This document shows, piece by piece, positions 53,601 to 61,908 of a DNA stretch of 64,000 bases. Source of the DNA: an uncultured beta proteobacterium (lineage in GTDB: Bacteria; Pseudomonadota; Gammaproteobacteria; Burkholderiales; Burkholderiaceae_C); NCBI GenBank assembly GCA_903845935.1, contig CAIMZI010000107.1, positions 1-64,000 of the forward strand. The letters run 5' to 3'. Made by a program: the position numbers and the translations under genes. Position 1 is the first letter of the stretch; every line of letters starts with the position of its first letter. The notes beneath the pieces were generated by a model. It saw nothing but the letters and a program-made list of their open reading frames with translations. It did no database searches and was not told where the DNA came from.

Positions 53601-55540
53601 TCAACTTAAAAAATATCACCTTGCGCCGTGGCGTCAAGGTGCTGCTTGACGGCGCCTCCGTCACCCTCAACCCGGGAGAAAAGGTCGGCCTGGTCGGTCG
53701 CAACGGCGCGGGCAAATCCTCGCTGTTTGCGCTGCTCAATGGCAATTTGCACGAGGACGGCGGCGAGTTCTTTATCCCCAGCCAGTGGCGCATGGGCCAG
53801 GTGGCGCAGGACATGCCCGAGACCGACCAGGGCGCCACCGACTTTGTGGTGGAGGGCGACACGGAACTCAATCTGGCGCGCATCGAGGTCGCCGCCGCCG
53901 AGGCCACCGACGACTACGACCGCATGGCCCACGCCTATATGGCGCTACACGATGCCGGTGAACACGACGCACCCTCACGCGCCCAGGCGCTGATCCTGGG
54001 TCTGGGCTTCAAGAGCAGTGAACTGGACAACCCGGTGAACAGCTTCTCCGGCGGCTGGCGCATGCGCCTGCAGCTGGCCCGCGCCCTGATGTGCCCCTCC
54101 GACCTGCTGCTGCTGGACGAGCCCACCAATCACCTGGACTTGGACGCCCTGGTCTGGCTGGAAGCCTGGCTCAAAAAGTACGAAGGCACCATGGTCGTCA
54201 TCAGCCATGACCGCGAATTTCTGGATGCGGTGACCAATGTCACCCTGCACATCGACGCGGCCAAGCTGATGCGCTACGGCGGCAACTACAGCAAGTTTGA
54301 AGACATGCGCGCCGAGCAGATGGACCTGCAACAAAGTGCGTTTTCCAAACAGCAGGACAAGATTGCCCACCTGCAAAAGTTCATTGCCCGCTTCAAGGCC
54401 AAGGCCAGCAAGGCCAAGCAGGCGCAAAGCCGGGTCAAGGCGCTGGACCGCATGGAAAAGATTGCGCCCCTGCTCAATGAGGCCGACTTCACCTTTGAAT
54501 TTGCCGAGCCCGCCAATTTGCCCAACCCCATGCTGTCGATGACCGGCGTGAGCTTTGGCTACCCCGCGCCCGAGGGCTCGCCGCCCAAGACACCGCCCAC
54601 GGTCATCGTACGCAATGTCAGCAAGTCGGTGCTGGCCGGTCAGCGCATCGGCATTTTGGGCGCCAACGGACAGGGCAAATCGACCCTGGTGAAAACCGTG
54701 GCGCGCGATCTTGAGCCGCTGGGCGGTGAAGTGACCGAGGGCCGTGGCCTAAACATCGGCTACTTCGCGCAGCAGGAACTCGACGTGCTGCGCCCCGCCG
54801 ACAATCCGCTGGAACACATGATCCACATGGTCAAGGAGATGACGGCCAACGGCAAGCTCGGCGGGCAGGCCACACGCGAGCAGGATTTGCGCAGCTTCCT
54901 GGGCAACTTCAACTTCAGCGGCGACATGGTCAAGCAGGCCGTGGGCAGCATGAGCGGCGGCGAAAAAGCCCGACTGGTCTTGTGCATGCTGGTGTGGCAG
55001 CGCCCCAACCTGTTGCTGATGGATGAGCCTACCAATCACCTGGATCTGGCCACCCGCGAAGCGCTCTCGATGGCGCTCAACGAGTTCGAAGGCACCGTCA
55101 TGCTGGTCAGCCACGACCGCGCCCTGCTGCGCGCCGTGTGTGACGAGTTCTGGATGGTGTCACGCGGCGGCGTCGAGCCCTTTGACGGCGATCTGGACGA
55201 CTACCAGAAATACCTGCTCGACGAGGCCAAGCGCCAGCGCGAAGCGGCCAAGGAAGAGGCCAAGAACCAGTCGCCCAAGGCAGTGGCCGTGGTGGCCGCA
55301 CCGGTGGTGGAACCCGCCATTTCGCCCGAGCAACTCAAGAAGTGGAAGAAGGCCCTGGTTGCAGTGGAGGAGAAGATGGCCACGCTCAATACCGAGGGCG
55401 CGGCGCTGGAAGGCAAGCTGTCCACCAACCCCCACCCTTCCGTGATTGCCGAGACCGGCAAGCGGCTCAAGCTGGTGAACCAGGAGCTCAAAACCCTGGA
55501 AGAGGAGTGGCTGGACCTGACCGGCAAGCTCGAAGGCTAA
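53597..55540 (+). CDS. ABC-F ATP-binding protein (YheS-like)
   Basis: A 647-residue soluble protein with two ABC domains and no membrane part, as in ABC-F translation factors that bind the ribosomal E site. Walker A motifs are GRNGAGKSS and GANGQGKST; signatures FSGGWRMR and MSGGEKAR; Walker B LLLDEPTNHLDLDAL and LLMDEPTNHLDLATREAL. The inter-domain linker (about 235-300) is a charged P-site tRNA-interaction motif, and the C-terminal end (about 540-645) is a coiled coil. Length fits the YheS subgroup. Start overlaps prmB as ATGA. Confidence 0.92.
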   Translation: MINLKNITLRRGVKVLLDGASVTLNPGEKVGLVGRNGAGKSSLFALLNGNLHEDGGEFFIPSQWRMGQVAQDMPETDQGATDFVVEGDTELNLARIEVAAAEATDDYDRMAHAYMALHDAGEHDAPSRAQALILGLGFKSSELDNPVNSFSGGWRMRLQLARALMCPSDLLLLDEPTNHLDLDALVWLEAWLKKYEGTMVVISHDREFLDAVTNVTLHIDAAKLMRYGGNYSKFEDMRAEQMDLQQSAFSKQQDKIAHLQKFIARFKAKASKAKQAQSRVKALDRMEKIAPLLNEADFTFEFAEPANLPNPMLSMTGVSFGYPAPEGSPPKTPPTVIVRNVSKSVLAGQRIGILGANGQGKSTLVKTVARDLEPLGGEVTEGRGLNIGYFAQQELDVLRPADNPLEHMIHMVKEMTANGKLGGQATREQDLRSFLGNFNFSGDMVKQAVGSMSGGEKARLVLCMLVWQRPNLLLMDEPTNHLDLATREALSMALNEFEGTVMLVSHDRALLRAVCDEFWMVSRGGVEPFDGDLDDYQKYLLDEAKRQREAAKEEAKNQSPKAVAVVAAPVVEPAISPEQLKKWKKALVAVEEKMATLNTEGAALEGKLSTNPHPSVIAETGKRLKLVNQELKTLEEEWLDLTGKLEG

Positions 55541-55545
55541 GCTTA

Positions 55546-55650
55546 CGCCGGCCGACCGGCCCAATGCGTAACTTGCCCCCTTGGGGGGCAGCGCAGCACA
55601 CGCAATGCCAAACAGGGCGCGACACAGCCAGGCCGCCGACCGACCGGCCC
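55546..55650. repeat. Intergenic copy of the GC-rich palindromic repeat, with flanking direct repeats
   Basis: The 132-base gap between the converging ABC-F and chemoreceptor genes holds the element. It has a palindromic core CCCCCTTGGGGG (55576-55587), and 55575-55599 match the ligA copy at 24 of 25 bases. A 17-base segment at 55546-55562 recurs at 55634-55650 with one mismatch, flanking the element. The core can fold as a hairpin and may act as a terminator for both genes. Confidence 0.7.
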
Positions 55651-55672
55651 TGCGCCAAGCAGGCCCTGCGTC

Positions 55673-57220
55673 TTAACTGGAAAAAACCTTCACAGCGGAA
55701 AGCAGGCGCACGGCCTGCTCGCTCATGCTGGTGGCTGCGGCGCTGCTTTGCTCCACCATGGCGGCGTTCTGCTGCGTCATTTCATCGAGCTGGGACACGG
55801 CCTGCCCGACCTGCCCAATGCCCAGGGCTTGCTCGCGGGAGGCTGCGGTAATTTCGGCAATCAGCTGGTTCACCTGCTCCACTTGGTGGACCACTTCCGA
55901 CATGGTGGCACCGGCATCGGCTACCAAGCGCGAGCCGCTGGTGACCTTGCCGACCGAGTCGTCGATCAGCACCTTGATTTCCTTGGCGGCTGCGGCCGAG
56001 CGACCGGCCAGGCTGCGCACCTCACTGGCCACCACTGCAAAGCCCCTGCCCTGTTCACCGGCACGAGCCGCTTCCACGGCGGCATTGAGCGCCAGGATAT
56101 TGGTCTGAAAGGCAATGCCGTCAATTACGCTGATGATGTCGGCAATCTTGCGGCTGGAATCCGAGATCAGGCCCATGGTGCTCACCACATGGCCCATGGC
56201 CTCGCCGCCCCTGGTGGCCACGCCGGTGGTGGCATGGGCCAATTGACTGGCCTGCTGGGCTGTATCGGAGTTCTGTCGCACGGTGGCAGTCTGTTGTTCC
56301 ATGGCGGCGGCCGTCTGCTCCAGACTGGATGCGGTTTGCTCGGTACGGTTGGACAAATCGTGGTTGGCCGCCGCAATCTCCTTGCTGGCGACTTGTACGC
56401 CGCTCACCTGTTCGCGCACATCGGCCATCAGCGCCTGCAGGTTCAAACCGGCCTGGGAAATGGCCCGTGCCAGCAGACCGACGTCATCGCATCGGTCCAA
56501 TGGAAATTCCTCCGCCAGCGTTCCACTGGCCACTTGCTGGGCAGCAACCAGCACCCTGGACAAGGGCTTGGTGAGCTGCGCTTCGATGGTCCAAGCGGCT
56601 AACATGCAAGCCGCCAGCAGGGTGCCACTGGCCACCGCCAGTGCGCTACCCGCCAGACCGGATAGTGCGAGGGTTGTCACCATGACCGCAGCCAGAAACA
56701 GCATGGGCAGGCGCACACGCCAGGCGCTGGGCAACAGCTTTTGGATGCTGAGCCAACGCAGTAAGCCGGTGCGCACAATCAGGCCGCGATGAAAGGCCAG
56801 GCCCCGGGCCTTGCCTTCCCGGAAGCGCTTGTGCAAGGCGTCCGTCGCCTGCACCTGCATCGCAGACGGCTTGGTGCGAACCGACAAATAGCCCGTGAGC
56901 ACGCCATTGCGCAGCATCGGCGCTGCGTTTGCGCGAACCCAGTAGTGATCCCCATTTTGACGCCGGTTCTTGACCAGTGCCGTCCAGGAGTAGCCGTCCT
57001 TCAGGCAGCGCCACATATCGGCAAACGCCTCCACCGGCATGTCGGGATGCCGCACCATATTGTGTGGATTGCCCACCAATTCATCCAATTCAAAGCCGCT
57101 GGTTCGAACAAAGGCGGCGTTGGCGTACGTGATGTTGCTATGGGTATCGGTGGTGGAGAGCAGGGTCTCCGTGTCCGGAAACTCGAACGCTTTTTTCGTG
57201 ACAGGAAGATTGGTACGCAT
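55673..57220 (-). CDS. Methyl-accepting chemotaxis protein with N-terminal PAS domain (Aer-like)
   Basis: A 515-residue chemoreceptor of the Aer type. A cytoplasmic PAS domain (about 15-120, [36 protein letters not shown]) is followed by a basic linker, two hydrophobic segments (about 165-210), HAMP (about 215-265) and the signalling hairpin with tip [30 protein letters not shown]. Such PAS domains usually carry FAD and sense redox or energy state. No C-terminal pentapeptide. ATG 57220 follows a good AGGAG site. Confidence 0.93.
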   Translation of the reverse strand: MRTNLPVTKKAFEFPDTETLLSTTDTHSNITYANAAFVRTSGFELDELVGNPHNMVRHPDMPVEAFADMWRCLKDGYSWTALVKNRRQNGDHYWVRANAAPMLRNGVLTGYLSVRTKPSAMQVQATDALHKRFREGKARGLAFHRGLIVRTGLLRWLSIQKLLPSAWRVRLPMLFLAAVMVTTLALSGLAGSALAVASGTLLAACMLAAWTIEAQLTKPLSRVLVAAQQVASGTLAEEFPLDRCDDVGLLARAISQAGLNLQALMADVREQVSGVQVASKEIAAANHDLSNRTEQTASSLEQTAAAMEQQTATVRQNSDTAQQASQLAHATTGVATRGGEAMGHVVSTMGLISDSSRKIADIISVIDGIAFQTNILALNAAVEAARAGEQGRGFAVVASEVRSLAGRSAAAAKEIKVLIDDSVGKVTSGSRLVADAGATMSEVVHQVEQVNQLIAEITAASREQALGIGQVGQAVSQLDEMTQQNAAMVEQSSAAATSMSEQAVRLLSAVKVFSS

Positions 57221-57309
57221 GACTTTCAACAACTCCTGGTGAACGACTCAAGTATTTTTTGGCACAATATGTATGATTATGTGTTCATTTTGTAAAGCCT
57301 GCCAAACTT

Positions 57310-58350
57310 TTGTGCAGCCAACATCAAGCTTTGTCACTTAGCGCCAAGGATCTGCCGACATTTTCCAATGGGGGGGATTGCGATTCGCAGGTCAGTGACA
57401 CGTTCAACGCCAGGCATTCGCCCAAATACTTCGGCCTGGACAAGGGCGTCAGTGCATGCACGTTGGTGGCCAACCACGTGCCGATCAATGCGCGCGTCAT
57501 TGGTACACACGAGCACGAAAGTCACTTTGTGTTTGACTTGCTGTTCAACAACACCTCGGAAATTCAGCCGACCCGGCACTCGACAGACACCCACGGTGCG
57601 AATCAGGTCAACTTCCTGATCCTGTACACCTTTGGCCATGCGTTTGCACCTCGGTACAAAGGGTTGCACCGCAAGACTGCCGGCCTAGTGGGCTTTGATT
57701 CGCCCAGCCAGTACCCTGAAACCATGTTGATCAGACCGGCGAAAAGGACCGACGAAGATTTGATCATCCGTGAGTGGCCCAACGTTCAGCGCATCTTGGC
57801 ATCCCTGGCCCAAAAGGAAACCACCCAAGCCACCATCGTGCGAAAGCTGAGCAGCTATGCCCAGCAAAACCAGACTCAAAAGGCCATGTGGGAGCTCGAC
57901 AGCATTCTGCGCTCCATGTACGTTCTGGATTTCATCGATGACGTGGAATTGCGCAAAGGCGTGTACAAGGCGCTCAACCGAGGCGAAGCCTTCCATCGGT
58001 TTCGCAGGGCAATCGGCTTTGCGCACGGCGGCAAGTTCAAGGTGCAAACGGAGGGCGAGCAGCAACTCTGGAACGAATGCTCGCGGCTGATCGCCAATGC
58101 CGTCATCTATTACAACACCATGCTGCTGTCGAACATCTATGACAAGAAACGGGCCATGGGCGACTGGGATGCGGTGGCGTACCTGCGGGGTATGTCACCC
58201 GTGGCATGGCAGCACGTCAACATGTTCGGCACCTTTGAGTTCACCGATGAGGAGCCCAAGGTGGACATGGACGCCATGGCGGCGCGCTACATGGAGGCAG
58301 CATTTTGGAACCAAGCCATCGTGGATGGAAACGGCGAGTTCTATGCCTGA
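57310..58350 (+). pseudogene. Tn3-family transposase, C-terminal remnant
   Basis: A 346-residue open frame matching only the C-terminal third of Tn3-family transposases (normally nearly 1000 residues). It includes ARHSPKYFGLDKGV, NHVPINARVIGTHEHESHFVFD, STDTHGANQVNF with a catalytic-type Asp, FAPRYKGLH, and the ending SPVAWQHVNMFGTFEF. The N-terminal DNA-binding part and the start of the catalytic domain are missing; the frame is closed by a stop near 57274. No resolvase and no terminal inverted repeat was found, so it is an inactive relic. Confidence 0.85.
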
Positions 58351-58393
58351 GGATCCGGCTTGGGAGTTCATCCGACAGAGTTCATCCCATCTC

Positions 58394-58422
58394 TTGACGC
58401 GGCAATGCAATTGCATTACCAT
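58394..58422 (+). promoter_or_regulatory. prlF-yhaV promoter with palindromic operator
   Basis: -35 TTGACG (58394-58399), a 17-base spacer and -10 TACCAT (58417-58422). The spacer holds a perfect 14-base palindrome AATGCAATTGCATT (58404-58417). It extends to 20 bases (58401-58420) with one mismatched pair. An operator here would block polymerase directly, fitting autorepression by the PrlF antitoxin complex. Confidence 0.7.
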
Positions 58423-58449
58423 CGGTAAATTGTGAATTTGGAGTGCAAA

Positions 58450-58779
58450 ATGCCAGCCATCCTTGAAGTCGAATCGTCGCTAACCGACCGTTACCAAACG
58501 ACCGTTCCAGAAACTGTGCGCGACGTACTCAAGCTGGGCAAGCGCGACAAAATTCACTACACCATCCGTTCCAGCGGAGAAGTCGTGCTAACGCGTGCTA
58601 CCGCCTTGCAAGGTGACGACCCTATGCTTGGCCAGTTCCTGGGCTTCCTTGCCAGTGACTTTGCCGCACACCCTGAGCGCTTGCAATCTGTAGACGCTGG
58701 CCTTGTTCGCCGACTCCAAATGCTGGTTGGTGATATCGCGGTCGATTTAGACGCCGCCCTGCTGGCTACCGATGAATGA
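58450..58779 (+). CDS. prlF: PrlF-type antitoxin (AbrB/MazE-like)
   Basis: A 109-residue antitoxin with an N-terminal swapped-hairpin DNA-binding domain (LTDRYQTTVPETVRDVLKLGKRDKIHY) and a helical C-terminal part that should bind the toxin. It resembles PrlF (SohA) of E. coli. ATG 58450 is likely; a GTG at 58432 is in frame. The stop overlaps the toxin start by four bases. Expression is probably autoregulated through the palindrome in its promoter. Confidence 0.9.
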   Translation: MPAILEVESSLTDRYQTTVPETVRDVLKLGKRDKIHYTIRSSGEVVLTRATALQGDDPMLGQFLGFLASDFAAHPERLQSVDAGLVRRLQMLVGDIAVDLDAALLATDE

Positions 58780-59285
58780 GCGCAGACAAGATTTCGCCAT
58801 TGGTCATCCATGGTTGGACCGTTTTTTCACACCCGCTATTTCTTGCGCAAGTCGAGGCCATAACCAGGCACGTTGAGAGTTTGAAACAAAAGGACCCCGT
58901 GGGGTACGTGACGAAGAACGCCAGCAAGCGGTTGGCGGCCATCACAAAGCTGGCTTTCGACGTCATCCCGCAAGACCCGACGCGCCCAGAATACCGACAA
59001 GGCAACACACTGGGTGACGGCCATAAACACTGGTTCCGCGCCAAGTTCTTCCAACAATATCGACTCTTTTTTCGGTTTCACGCGCCAAGCAAGATCATCG
59101 TTTTTGCTTGGGTCAACGACGAAGATACAAAACGTGCGTACGAGAGCGGCAACGATGCCTACTTGGTTTTTCGAAAAATGCTGGAAAGCGGCCACCCGCC
59201 GGACGATTGGGCGCAACTACTCGCTGAGTGCCAACAGCATGGCGGTCATACAGGTATCGCGCGAGGTAAGGGTAGCACCCGGTAG
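58776..59285 (+). CDS. yhaV: YhaV-type ribonuclease toxin
   Basis: A 169-residue toxin of the YhaV family (RelE superfamily), an mRNA-cleaving RNase. Matching segments: VIHGWTVFSHPLFL at the start, KNASKRLAAI, GNTLGDGHKHWFRAKFFQQYRLFFRF and VFAWVNDEDTKRAYES. Length and order are normal, so it is probably intact. It overlaps prlF by four bases. The pair lies between a transposase relic and the tRNA-Lys genes. Confidence 0.92.
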   Translation: MSADKISPLVIHGWTVFSHPLFLAQVEAITRHVESLKQKDPVGYVTKNASKRLAAITKLAFDVIPQDPTRPEYRQGNTLGDGHKHWFRAKFFQQYRLFFRFHAPSKIIVFAWVNDEDTKRAYESGNDAYLVFRKMLESGHPPDDWAQLLAECQQHGGHTGIARGKGSTR

Positions 59286-59470
59286 GCTGCCAAGCTCACG
59301 GCCACCACAGATTTCGCGTGGTCGGTCGCAGAGACCATTGAAGGCAGGCCATATTTTCGAAACTTTACACAATGTCCACTTTTTGGGGCTTGGGCTGATT
59401 TAGCCTCAGTGCGATGGAGCTGACTTGCGTCCAGTGCAGCAGCACATAATAAAAACGCTGATTTTGGACG

Positions 59471-59505
59471 AAAAAAAAGCACTTCCCGATTTCTCGTAAG
59501 TGCTT
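59471..59505 (-). terminator. Intrinsic terminator of the tRNA-Lys pair
   Basis: Read on the minus strand: arm AAGCACTT, inner stem CGA/TCG around a GAAA loop, arm AAGTGCTT, then eight T. It lies 18 bases past the 3' end of the second tRNA. The 185 bases between it and yhaV show no gene or recognisable element. Confidence 0.85.
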
Positions 59506-59522
59506 GATTCCAAAGGGTTTAG

Positions 59523-59598
59523 TGGTGGGTCCTGTCAGATTCGAACTGACGACCTACGGATTAAGAGTCCGCTGCTCTACCAACTGAGCTAAGAACCC
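59523..59598 (-). tRNA. tRNA-Lys (anticodon CTT)
   Basis: A 76-base tRNA with encoded CCA. The acceptor stem GGGTTCT/AGGACCC pairs with one G-U, the D arm reads AGCTCAGTTGGTAGAGC, the anticodon loop is CTCTTAA with CTT, and the T arm contains GTTCGAATC. It is second in the transcript, 19 bases after the TTT isoacceptor. Confidence 0.97.
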
Positions 59599-59617
59599 AC
59601 TAAAAAATACAACAACT

Positions 59618-59693
59618 TGGTGGGACGTGCGGGGGTCGAACCCACGACAAACGGATTAAAAGTCCGCTGCTCTACCAACTGAGCTAACGTCCC
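59618..59693 (-). tRNA. tRNA-Lys (anticodon TTT)
   Basis: A 76-base tRNA with encoded CCA. The acceptor stem GGGACGT/ACGTCCC is perfect, the D arm equals that of its neighbour, the anticodon loop is CTTTTAA with TTT, and the T arm contains GTTCGACCC. It is transcribed first. D and anticodon arms are nearly the same as in the CTT gene while acceptor and T arms differ, suggesting an old duplication. Confidence 0.97.
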
Positions 59694-59736
59694 AATCAGC
59701 TGCATAAACATTAACGTCCCTGCAATCTGCCAAGCC

Positions 59737-60531
59737 TCAAATTATAACGTTCTTTTTAGTCTCGAGATCCTTGGCGCTTGAAATTTTGTCGATGACCACG
59801 CCAGCTGCGCACAGGCCAAACGTGGCGGTGACCGTGACCGACGAACCATAACCGTGGCAGTTCAGGGAACCGTCGGATTGCAGGGCGCAAGAAGGGTCCG
59901 GTGGCGCCACGGCTTCACGGCTGAACACACAGGTCACACCCATTGCCTTGCCATCCTTGGGTGCTCCATGGAACTTGCGCAAGCGGTAGCGAAGCTGCGC
60001 CAGCAAGGGGTCGTGTGTGACCTGCGACAGGTCTGCCACATCCACCAGGTGTCCGTGACGTTTGCCGCCGGCGGCACCCACCGACACAAAAATGGTCTTG
60101 CTGCGGCGGGCCCAATCGGCCATGGCAGCCTTGGATTTCACCTGGTCACAGGCGTCCAGCACGGCGCTCACGGAGGGCTGGAGAAGTTGCAGCCAGTTGT
60201 CGGGCTCGACAAAGGCATCCACGCAGTGGACCTTGCAATCTGGATTGATGTGGGCGATGCGCTCGCGCATGGCCAAAATCTTTGCCATACCCAGCGTGGA
60301 TGTGAGCGCATGGACCTGGCGATTGATGTTGGACTCGGCTATGTGGTCCATGTCCAGCAGCGTGATTTCACCTACGCCACTGCGCGCCAATGCCTCCGCC
60401 GCCCAGGAGCCAACGCCGCCAATGCCCACAATGGCGATATGACTGCTGCGGATGCGTTCAGCCGCTTGCAAACCGTACAGCCGCTGCATGCCGCCAAAGC
60501 GCCGCTCCGGGTCAACTTGGGTGTCAGTCAA
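59737..60531 (-). CDS. tcdA: tRNA threonylcarbamoyladenosine dehydratase TcdA
   Basis: A 264-residue E1-like, ATP-using enzyme that cyclises t6A37 of tRNAs to ct6A. It shows RRFGGMQRLYG, the nucleotide-binding GIGGVGSWAAEALARSGVG, the Asp in LLDMDHIAESNINRQ, and SVGAAGGKRHG further on. The C-terminal part is shorter than in some homologues but complete in motifs. The start is TTG 60531, six bases after cpoB. The substrate tRNAs include tRNA-Lys, which is encoded just downstream; that may be coincidence. Confidence 0.93.
   Translation of the reverse strand: MTDTQVDPERRFGGMQRLYGLQAAERIRSSHIAIVGIGGVGSWAAEALARSGVGEITLLDMDHIAESNINRQVHALTSTLGMAKILAMRERIAHINPDCKVHCVDAFVEPDNWLQLLQPSVSAVLDACDQVKSKAAMADWARRSKTIFVSVGAAGGKRHGHLVDVADLSQVTHDPLLAQLRYRLRKFHGAPKDGKAMGVTCVFSREAVAPPDPSCALQSDGSLNCHGYGSSVTVTATFGLCAAGVVIDKISSAKDLETKKNVII
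59741..59746 (-). promoter_or_regulatory. -10 hexamer of the tRNA-Lys transcript
   Basis: A perfect TATAAT on the minus strand lies inside the end of tcdA, about 48 bases before the first tRNA base. The -35 position (near 59764-59769) does not match consensus, so the promoter assignment rests on the -10 and its location. Confidence 0.45.
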
Positions 60532-60537
60532 GAGCAG

Positions 60538-61326
60538 CTACTTGAGTCGGCTTAACCGGTCTTTGGCAGCGTTGGCCGCGTCACTGCTAGGGTGAGTGGC
60601 AACGAGCTCTTCCAGCGTCTTGCGGGCGGCCTTGGTCTCTTTGTTTTCCAACTGGCAATTGGCAATGGTCAGCATGGCTTCGGGTACATGGACATGCTCG
60701 GGAGCCAGGGCCATCAGGCTCCTGAAATTGACCACCGCGCTCTTGCAATCCTTGCCCGCATATTGGGCATTGCCGAGCCAGAATAGCGCCGATGCACGGT
60801 ACCCGGTTTGCGAGTAGCGGTTCAGAAAATCCACAAAGCCGGTGGTGGCTGCAGAAAAATCGCCCTTGCGGAATACGGCCAGATTGGTCTCGTAATCCTT
60901 CTTCTCAGCCGGATCCGCCATGAACTCCTTGCCGTCCACTGTAACTGTCAGTGGTTCGAATTTGCGCAGCCGTTCATCGACCGCGACGGACACATCCTTC
61001 TGCCGTCTTTGCACTTCTGACAGATCGCGGGCCAATTGCTCGTTCTGCCCCCGCAGTTTGGCTTGCTCTGCACGGTTAGTCTCTAGCTGGTTCTGTAAAT
61101 CAAGAATGCTGCGACGCAACTGTGCAGCCTCATCCGAGGCACGCTGCGCCTCCTCGGCAATTTTGCGATTGGATTCGACCTGATCCTGCTTGACGGCCTC
61201 CACGCGCTGGCGCAAATCCAGAATGGCGCGCCTAGCCTCTTCGTCATCGAATAGACCGGCACTGGCAGAACCAGCGGCCAATACCAAGCAGGCAAGCGCC
61301 GTGGATCGCAAAAGAAAAGTGCGCAT
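60538..61326 (-). CDS. cpoB: Cell division coordinator CpoB (YbgF)
   Basis: A 262-residue periplasmic protein that links the Tol-Pal system with septal peptidoglycan synthesis. The signal peptide (LLRSTALACLVLAAGSASA) is followed by a long coiled coil (about 25-115) that mediates trimerisation. The C-terminal TPR domain (about 145-260) has YETNLAVFRKGDFSAATTGF, ASALFWLGNAQYAGKD and repeats. ATG 61326 is preferred over a start 21 bases upstream. It follows pal by 17 bases. Confidence 0.93.
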   Translation of the reverse strand: MRTFLLRSTALACLVLAAGSASAGLFDDEEARRAILDLRQRVEAVKQDQVESNRKIAEEAQRASDEAAQLRRSILDLQNQLETNRAEQAKLRGQNEQLARDLSEVQRRQKDVSVAVDERLRKFEPLTVTVDGKEFMADPAEKKDYETNLAVFRKGDFSAATTGFVDFLNRYSQTGYRASALFWLGNAQYAGKDCKSAVVNFRSLMALAPEHVHVPEAMLTIANCQLENKETKAARKTLEELVATHPSSDAANAAKDRLSRLK

Positions 61327-61343
61327 GACCAAGCTCAGGCCTT

Positions 61344-61886
61344 TCACCGGTAAGAAATTTCAGCGCGGCGATTTTTTTCCATGTCCGCCTCAGACGATCC
61401 CAGTGCGGCGGGCTTCTCCTTGCCAAAACTGACCGACTCCAGCTGCGCTTCCGGCACACCCAGCAGGCTGAGGGCCTTGCGTACGGCATCGGCGCGCTTT
61501 TGGCCCAGTGCCAGGTTGTATTCACGGCCACCGCGCTCATCGGTGTGCCCTTCGATAACGACCTTGCGAGCCTTGTCCGACCGGATGTATTTGGCATGCG
61601 ACTCAATAACCGACTGGAACTCCGGGCGAATCACAAAGCTGTCGTAGTCAAAATAGACCACACGGGTGGTGGACTGCATGGCCATATCCTGTGCCGACTT
61701 GCCCAAATCAACCGAGGCTACCGCGCCCTTGGACACAGCCGAACCGTCGCCCTGGCCTGCAACCATGCCTGCGGACGAAGTCGAGGTTCCGGATTTATCA
61801 ACCACAGGAACCGGATCGAGTTTCACCGCCGAACCACAGGCGCTGAGAACAGCGACCACACCCAAGATCACCAAAGTACGCTTCAT
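61344..61886 (-). CDS. pal: Peptidoglycan-associated lipoprotein Pal
   Basis: A 180-residue outer-membrane lipoprotein. The lipobox LSAC gives a lipidated Cys at residue 17, a Ser/Thr/Gly-rich linker follows, and the C-terminal OmpA-like domain contains YFDYDSFVI and the murein-binding EGHTDERGGREYNLALGQKRA. ATG 61886 is set by the lipobox. It sits between tolB and cpoB as in most proteobacteria. tolQ, tolR and tolA are not in the window and would lie upstream of tolB, beyond the glycosyltransferase or elsewhere. Confidence 0.96.
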   Translation of the reverse strand: MKRTLVILGVVAVLSACGSAVKLDPVPVVDKSGTSTSSAGMVAGQGDGSAVSKGAVASVDLGKSAQDMAMQSTTRVVYFDYDSFVIRPEFQSVIESHAKYIRSDKARKVVIEGHTDERGGREYNLALGQKRADAVRKALSLLGVPEAQLESVSFGKEKPAALGSSEADMEKNRRAEISYR

Positions 61887-61908
61887 TTCACACTCCTTAA
61901 TGCATTGA

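Noticed and set aside
57221-59522. Attachment-site duplication of the tRNA-Lys 3' end, or Tn3 terminal inverted repeats
   Set aside because: I looked for a second copy of the tRNA 3' end and for GGGG-type Tn3 ends in and around the patch and found none by eye.
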